Shown: in pieces, positions 23,336 to 27,223 of the stretch
Position numbering within the stretch: the stretch's first letter is position 1
Layout: each line of letters opens with the position of its first letter
Source of the DNA: Patescibacteria group bacterium
GTDB lineage: Bacteria; Patescibacteriota; Microgenomatia; UBA12405; JAHJSD01
Direction: 5' to 3'
DNA: 27,223 bases
Assembly (NCBI GenBank): GCA_018830585.1
Contig: JAHJSD010000086.1
Span: 1-27,223, forward strand
Made by a program: the position numbers and the translations under genes
The notes under the pieces: generated by a model
What the model was told of the DNA's origin: nothing
The model's database searches: none
The model's input: the letters and a program-made list of their open reading frames with translations, nothing else

Positions 23336-24388
23336 ATGAAGCTTCTGGTCACCGGCGGGGCTGGGTTTATCGGTAGCAATTTTATCCACTACTGGTTAAG
23401 CCGCCATCCTGGGGATCAAATTATTAACCTTGATAAGTTAACTTACGCCGGAAACTTAGGAAGTTTGGAAAAAATCAGTCAAAATAAAAATTATAAGTTT
23501 GTCAGGGGTGATATCACTGACCAAAAGCTGGTCAATCGGCTGATGGCTGGAATTGATTGGGTAGTTCATTTTGCTGCCGAATCTCATGTCGATCGGTCCT
23601 TGAATAACCCTCTCGTTTTTTTAAAAACGAACATTCTGGGGACCTACACACTACTTAAAGCCTCTTCGAATCACAAGGTGAAAAGGTTTCACCATGTCAG
23701 CACAGACGAAGTTTTCGGTTCATTATCCCCAAGAAGCAAGAGGAAATTTAGCGAAAGAACCAAATACGATCCTAGAAGTCCCTATTCTGCCAGTAAAGCC
23801 GCTTCAGACCATCTGGTTAACAGCTTCCACCACTCTTTTGGTTTGCCGATCACCATTACTAATTGCTCGAATAATTACGGGCCGTATCAGCATCCGGAGA
23901 AATTCATTCCCAGAATGATTACCAATTTAATCAGAGGTGAAAAGATTCCCATTTATGGAGACGGGAAATACCTCCGCGACTGGCTTTATGTTGAAGACCA
24001 CTGCCGGGCAATCGAACTGATTTTAACTCGAGGCAAAACGGCGGAGACTTATTGCCTCGGCGGACAGATCAAACAGATTAATAATTTGGAGCTGGCCCGA
24101 TTAATTATCCAATTAATGGGCAAAGATTTTAAAAAATCAATTGCATTCGTTAAAGATCGACCCGGACATGATCGACGATACGCCGTTGATTGGTCTAAGG
24201 CAGGCAAAGAGCTGGGCTGGCGGCCCAAATACAGCCTTAGAGAAGGTTTAAAAAAAACTATTGAGTGGTATCTGAAGAATCCTCATTGGTGGGATAAATT
24301 AAAGAAGGAAACGGAAAAATTTTATACACGAACCAAGAAAACCTGCCTGCCCTCCTACCGGCGGGCCTGCCTGTCGGCAGACAGGTAA
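23336..24388 (+). CDS. rfbB: dTDP-glucose 4,6-dehydratase with repeat-derived C-terminal tail
   Basis: A 350-residue short-chain dehydrogenase of the RmlB type, converting dTDP-glucose to dTDP-4-keto-6-deoxyglucose. GGAGFIGSN (7-15) binds NAD; catalytic T123, D124 and E125 lie in VSTDEVFG, and Y150/K154 in YSASK; NCSNNYGPYQ and DGKYLRDWLYVEDHC are the substrate-side motifs. The last 15 residues (from TCLPSYRRA) are encoded by a palindromic element (24342-24401) inserted near the original gene end. Without the insert the frame would run nine residues longer than TKKT and stop at a TGA near 24430. rfbC and rfbD are not in the window. Confidence 0.96.
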   Translation: MKLLVTGGAGFIGSNFIHYWLSRHPGDQIINLDKLTYAGNLGSLEKISQNKNYKFVRGDITDQKLVNRLMAGIDWVVHFAAESHVDRSLNNPLVFLKTNILGTYTLLKASSNHKVKRFHHVSTDEVFGSLSPRSKRKFSERTKYDPRSPYSASKAASDHLVNSFHHSFGLPITITNCSNNYGPYQHPEKFIPRMITNLIRGEKIPIYGDGKYLRDWLYVEDHCRAIELILTRGKTAETYCLGGQIKQINNLELARLIIQLMGKDFKKSIAFVKDRPGHDRRYAVDWSKAGKELGWRPKYSLREGLKKTIEWYLKNPHWWDKLKKETEKFYTRTKKTCLPSYRRACLSADR

Positions 24389-24456
24389 ACCGGCAGGCAG
24401 GCCATGGTCCCTTTGGGATTAGCCCGGGGATGAATTGGTTTTCTTTGTCCCGTATA
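24323..24456. repeat. Foldback element spanning the rfbB 3' end, with nested palindrome
   Basis: The left arm ending CCAAGAAAACC (24323-24343) pairs imperfectly with GGTTTTCTTTGTCCCGTATA (24437-24456). Between them sit the palindrome at 24342-24401 and CCATGGTCCCTTTGGG. The left arm matches 14793-14810, where CCATGGG follows AAAA directly. Confidence 0.7.
24342..24401. repeat. CCTGCCTGCC element with a second palindrome nested inside
   Basis: Arms CCTGCCTGCC (24342-24351) and GGCAGGCAGG (24392-24401). The 40-base spacer has the CTCC...GGCGGG and TAAACC ends of the 7577 element, with 20 extra bases (24366-24385, CCTGCCTGTCGGCAGACAGG) exactly between them. It supplies the rfbB C-terminal codons and stop. 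Confidence 0.85.
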
Positions 24457-24510
24457 TTTGCCCCAACGGAGCGTTTGGATTGGTACCACGGGTTTATCCG
24501 TGGGGCTCCA
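24426..24510 (+). repeat. Dispersed repeat with CCACGGG hairpin, copy 2
   Basis: Matches 5053-5140, exactly over GGATTGGTACCACGGGTTTA. The hairpin CCACGG (24486-24491) / CCGTGG (24498-24503) remains, with a loop two bases shorter. It forms most of the leader before the rfbA Shine-Dalgarno sequence, so it could influence rfbA expression. Confidence 0.7.
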
Positions 24511-24516
24511 TAAAAG

Positions 24517-24524
24517 AAAGGAGG
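24517..24524 (+). promoter_or_regulatory. Strong Shine-Dalgarno sequence of rfbA
   Basis: AAAGGAGG ends ten bases before the ATG at 24535. It is the clearest ribosome binding site in the window and contrasts with the leaderless or overlapping starts elsewhere. Confidence 0.85.
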
Positions 24525-24534
24525 GTAAAGATTC

Positions 24535-25254
24535 ATGAAAGGAGTAATTTGCGCCGGAGGATTGGGTAGTCGGCTTTATCCATTAACTCGCGCCACCAAT
24601 AAACATTTGTTGCCCGTTTACGATCAACCCATGATTTACTACCCAATCCAAACTTTGGTTAATGCCGGCATTAAGGAAATTATCATTGTCACTGGTGGTC
24701 CGCATGCCGGTGATTTTATCCGGGTTCTTCAAGACGGCTGTGAATTCGGTATCAATCAAATTTTTTATGCTTATCAGGAAAAAGAGGGCGGCATTTCTCA
24801 GGCAATCGCCTGCGCCGAAAAATACGCCAGCGGCGAGAAGATTGCTGTTATTTTAGGAGATAATTGCACCAATGCCGATATTTCTCCCGATCTGAAAAGT
24901 TTTAAAAGCGGGGCTAAGATTTTTTTGAAGAAGGTCCCCGATCCGGAAAGATTCGGAGTGCCCGTTTTTAAGGCTGGCGAAATTATCAAAATCGAGGAAA
25001 AGCCGAAAAAACCTAAGAGCAACTATGCCGTTACCGGCCTTTATCTTTACGATCAAACTGTTTTCAAAAGGATTAAAAAACTGAAAGCTTCAAAAAGAGG
25101 AGAGTTAGAAATAACAGATTTGAATAACAGTTACCTTAATGACGGTTTGCTTGATTACTGCTACCTTGAGGGTTGGTGGAGAGATGCCGGCACCTTTGAA
25201 ACCCTATTTGAAGTTAATCAATTTTGGGCTAAAAAAAGATTGGGGAGAACATAA
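24535..25254 (+). CDS. rfbA: Glucose-1-phosphate thymidylyltransferase (short RmlA-like)
   Basis: A 239-residue nucleotidyltransferase that should form dTDP-glucose, the substrate of the neighbouring rfbB product. GGLGSRLYPLT (8-18, usual form GGSGTRLYPLT) is the nucleotide loop; NKHLLPVYDQPMIYYPI, GGISQA (85-90), GDN (108-110), EEKPKKPKSNYAVTGLYLYD and WWRDAGTFETLFE are further family marks. It lacks about 50 C-terminal residues present in the long RmlA type, as in other short forms, which may lack the allosteric site. Gap to rfbB is 146 bases and repeat-filled; the gene has its own strong ribosome binding site. Confidence 0.92.
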   Translation: MKGVICAGGLGSRLYPLTRATNKHLLPVYDQPMIYYPIQTLVNAGIKEIIIVTGGPHAGDFIRVLQDGCEFGINQIFYAYQEKEGGISQAIACAEKYASGEKIAVILGDNCTNADISPDLKSFKSGAKIFLKKVPDPERFGVPVFKAGEIIKIEEKPKKPKSNYAVTGLYLYDQTVFKRIKKLKASKRGELEITDLNNSYLNDGLLDYCYLEGWWRDAGTFETLFEVNQFWAKKRLGRT

Positions 25255-25283
25255 CCGACTTCTTTGTCTTTTAGGACGCCAGC

Positions 25284-25325
25284 GAAACCCTGAACCGCCC
25301 CGACGCAACGTCGGGATTTGGTTTC
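25284..25325. repeat. Nested hairpin downstream of rfbA
   Basis: Inner stem CCCGACG (25299-25305) / CGTCGGG (25309-25315) with loop CAA; outer stem GAAACC (25284-25289) / GGTTTC (25320-25325). It might end the rfbA transcript, but only ATTTGG follows the inner stem, so a Rho-independent terminator is not supported. Confidence 0.5.
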
Positions 25326-25415
25326 TGTGGGTAATAGCTAAACTAATCCTTATATCCGTTTAAACCGCGGCCGCTTTTCTTTGGTGCTAACTTCAATTAA
25401 AATGGATCAGGATAG

Positions 25416-25991
25416 ATGAAAAAAGAGATTATTATTGTTTCCGGACTTCCCCGCTCGGGAACTTCTATGGTAATGCAAATGCTCTTATCGGGAGGTTTGA
25501 AAATCCTTAAAGACGACAAAAGAAAACCCGATTCTGACAATCCCAACGGCTACTTTGAGTACCGAAAGGTCAAAAAACTTGCCCAAAATAACTCCTGGCT
25601 TAAGCAAGCGGCCGGCAAAGTATTGAAGGTAGTTTCCCCTTTATTGACCTACCTTCCTCCGGACTATCGCTACCGGGTAATTTTTATGGAAAGAGACCTT
25701 GATCAGGTTCTTGCCTCTCAGGCAAAGATGATCAAAAGGAGGGGGGCAAAAAAGAAAGTTTCCGATTCTAAAATAAAAGCCGCCTTCAAAAAACACTTAA
25801 AGGAAATAAAAATTTGGCTGGCAAGACAACCGAACGTTGAAACCCTGTTTGTTTCTTATCAAAAAACGATTGAATTACCTACAGAAACGGCAAAGAAGAT
25901 AAATTTTTTTTTAAGAGGAAATTTGAAAATAAAAGAAGCTGTTTCGGTAGTCGACCCTTCTTTGCGCCGGCAAAGGGGAGCGGATAGTTAA
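25416..25991 (+). CDS. Sulfotransferase-like protein
   Basis: A 191-residue protein whose start, IIIVSGLPRSGTSMVMQML, is the P-loop-like 5'-phosphosulfate-binding motif of PAPS sulfotransferases (residues 10-18). DSDNPNGYFEYRKVK and YRVIFMERDLDQVLASQAKM resemble the middle and the 3'-phosphate-binding region, with R in MERD and the following helix. It is shorter than typical sulfotransferases (250-300). In CPR such small proteins are often annotated as sulfotransferase family without proof of activity, so a general nucleotide-binding role is possible. The C-terminal LRRQRGADS comes from DNA with a CTTTGC/GCAAAG hairpin. Its stop overlaps the ychF stop by four bases (convergent). TAAAAT at 25398-25403 may be its -10 box. 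Confidence 0.75.
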   Translation: MKKEIIIVSGLPRSGTSMVMQMLLSGGLKILKDDKRKPDSDNPNGYFEYRKVKKLAQNNSWLKQAAGKVLKVVSPLLTYLPPDYRYRVIFMERDLDQVLASQAKMIKRRGAKKKVSDSKIKAAFKKHLKEIKIWLARQPNVETLFVSYQKTIELPTETAKKINFFLRGNLKIKEAVSVVDPSLRRQRGADS

Positions 25992-27055
25992 ACACCGATT
26001 TTAAACTCAACCACCTCGCCGTCGGCAACCAAATAGTCTTTACCTTCTGACCTGACCTTTCCCGCCGCTCTGGCGTTTACCCAGCCGCCGTATTGGACAA
26101 AATCTTCAAAGGAAACGACATCTGCCTTGATGAAATTGTCTTTAAAGTCCGAGTGGACCGCCCCGGCGGCATCTTTCGCATCAGTCTCTTGTTTGATTGT
26201 CCAAGCCCTGACCTCTTTGTTACCGGTAGTGGTGAAAAAACTAATCAGCCCCGATGTCTGATAAGCTTGTTTGATTAACCTGTTTAAGCCCGGCTCCGAC
26301 AAATGATACTGGGTCAGGTATTCTTTTTGATCTTCATCGGATAATGCCGCCAGCTCAAATTCCATTTTGGCAGAAATGGCAATAACAGGCTGATATTTAA
26401 AATCTGAGATCACTTTTTGATCAGCCAACTGGTCCTCGCCAACATTGGCCAAGTAAATCACCGGCTTGTCGGTTAGAAGAAACAGCTCTTTAATCAGCTC
26501 CCTTTGCTGATCGGAAAGATCCACCCGGGTAGCCAACTTGCCTTGGTTTAGCTCCTGTTTCAGTTTGACAATTGCTTCCCATCTGATTTTTTCCTCTTTG
26601 TTGTTAGTAAACTTGACTTCTTTTTGCTTGTCTAAAGTTTGCAGATCAGCTAGGATCAGCTCGCTGTTGATAATTTCAACATCCGATTCCGGATCTACCC
26701 GTCCCTCAACATGGGCGATATTGTCATCCTTGAAAAACCTGATCAGATGGCAAATAATTGAAACTTCACGGATGTTAGCCAAAAACTTATTGCCTAATCC
26801 TTCTCCTTTATGGGCCCCCTTAACCAGCCCGGCAATATCAATAAATTCAACTACTGCCGGGATTATCTTTGAGACGCCAGTAATTTTGGCCAAAACCGGA
26901 AGCCGACCATCAGGAACCTCAACGATTCCTTTATTGGGCTCAACAGTGCAAAAAGGATAGGGTGCTACGTCGGCAATCTGCTTTTTTAATAAAGCATTAA
27001 AAAGCGTTGATTTACCGGCATTAGGAAGCCCCACAATCCCAATTGATAGTGACAT
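25988..27055 (-). CDS. ychF: Redox-regulated ATPase YchF (Obg family)
   Basis: A 355-residue Obg-like P-loop protein, normal length. GLPNAGKST (9-17) is the P-loop, usually GLPNVGKST; DIAGLVKGAHKGEGLGNKFL is switch II, and GNKEVRAWTI then DAAGAVHSDF start the C-terminal TGS domain that ends in VADGEVVEFKIGV. YchF hydrolyses ATP and binds ribosomes; its role in translation or stress is known from E. coli work. It is transcribed alone from a clear promoter and is predicted to be leaderless. It converges with the sulfotransferase-like gene. Confidence 0.97.
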   Translation of the reverse strand: MSLSIGIVGLPNAGKSTLFNALLKKQIADVAPYPFCTVEPNKGIVEVPDGRLPVLAKITGVSKIIPAVVEFIDIAGLVKGAHKGEGLGNKFLANIREVSIICHLIRFFKDDNIAHVEGRVDPESDVEIINSELILADLQTLDKQKEVKFTNNKEEKIRWEAIVKLKQELNQGKLATRVDLSDQQRELIKELFLLTDKPVIYLANVGEDQLADQKVISDFKYQPVIAISAKMEFELAALSDEDQKEYLTQYHLSEPGLNRLIKQAYQTSGLISFFTTTGNKEVRAWTIKQETDAKDAAGAVHSDFKDNFIKADVVSFEDFVQYGGWVNARAAGKVRSEGKDYLVADGEVVEFKIGV

Positions 27056-27064
27056 GCTGAAATG

Positions 27065-27093
27065 ATTTTACTGCAGAATTGTCCCAGGCACAA
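27065..27093 (-). promoter_or_regulatory. Promoter for ychF (TTGTGC, 17 bases, TAAAAT)
   Basis: TTGTGC (27093-27088) and TAAAAT (27070-27065) are 17 bases apart. The predicted transcript start is 27058, three bases before the ATG at 27055. Confidence 0.65.
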
Positions 27094-27153
27094 ACAGGAG
27101 GCATCAGTTTTCACACACCAGGTGTGGAATAGGTAGACACATCTGGAAATAAA

Positions 27154-27222
27154 TTAATCTTCAATCAGGAGATGTTTTATTTTTTCTAAATTTCTTTGAT
27201 AGTCAAGCTGATTTAAAACAAA
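27154..27222 (-). CDS. C-terminal tail of an unidentified gene (cut by window edge)
   Basis: A frame enters from the right edge and stops with TAA at 27156-27154, giving 22 residues that start FVLNQLDYQRNLEKIK and end LLIED. The amphipathic, charged pattern looks like a real protein end and the minus strand agrees with the ychF gene that follows. Too short to name. Confidence 0.45.
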   Translation of the reverse strand, partial: FVLNQLDYQRNLEKIKHLLIED

Positions 27223-27223
27223 A

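Noticed and set aside
24389..24534. A known riboswitch class before rfbA
   Set aside because: The leader is explained by a dispersed repeat found elsewhere without a following gene start; no known aptamer core was recognised.
1..27223. Recoded TGA (glycine) as in Gracilibacteria/SR1
   Set aside because: TGA ends many genes exactly at coupled ATGA junctions, and conserved genes have no internal TGA.

Overview
The window looks like a chromosomal segment of a Candidate Phyla Radiation (Patescibacteria) bacterium, probably a Microgenomates-type lineage. This is inferred from very tight gene packing with ATGA and TAATG start/stop overlaps, a DUF4012 membrane protein beside a LytR-CpsA-Psr (LCP) protein, a large glycosyltransferase island, and short palindromes that code for 'CLAGRQA'-like peptides. 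TGA acts as a normal stop throughout, so the Gracilibacteria/SR1 recoding is not present. No rRNA, tRNA, transposase or CRISPR array was found.

Layout. Bases 1-20947 are a surface-polysaccharide island, entirely on the minus strand. Read in the direction of transcription: (i) 20947 to 14955 holds a GT2, an LCP attachment protein, a GT4, a GT39 membrane glycosyltransferase, a doubtful 83-codon ORF and another GT4; (ii) 14226 to 5150 holds a GT4, a hexapeptide acyltransferase, two unrecognised small proteins, a frameshifted GT2, an O-antigen-ligase-like protein, a GT39 and two GT4s; (iii) 4860 to 3802 is a lone GT4; (iv) 3130 to 1 holds a mannose-1-phosphate guanylyltransferase, an initiating sugar-phosphate transferase and a DUF4012 protein cut by the window edge. 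The genes suggest a sequence of nucleotide-sugar supply, priming on undecaprenyl phosphate, chain building by GT2/GT4 enzymes, decoration by lipid-sugar-dependent GT39 enzymes, polymerisation or ligation, and attachment by LCP. No Wzx flippase or ABC exporter was seen. Bases 21161-23233 carry ruvC-ruvA-ruvB (minus). On the plus strand follow rfbB and rfbA (dTDP-sugar synthesis) and a small sulfotransferase-like gene. The gene for the ATPase YchF converges on the last of these, and a gene tail lies at the right edge.

The most striking signal is a set of short palindromic repeats that sit inside one another and inside genes. Internal comparisons show filled and empty sites (14710-14729 against the junction 3631/3632; 24342-24401 against about 14807/14808), one palindrome nested in another (24342-24401 against 7577-7617), a long N-terminal extension of one glycosyltransferase built from four palindromes, and two GT2 paralogues that carry a related in-frame repeat at the same codon position. 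Longer dispersed repeats lie in the gaps at 3.1-3.8, 4.9-5.15, 14.2-14.95 and 20.95-21.16 kb.

A second signal is promoter architecture: four genes that start transcription units (ruvC, rfbB, ychF and the GT4 at 14226) have a good -10 box placed so that transcription should begin about 0-4 bases before the ATG. This implies leaderless mRNAs, while several downstream genes rely on overlapping stop/start codons without an obvious Shine-Dalgarno sequence.
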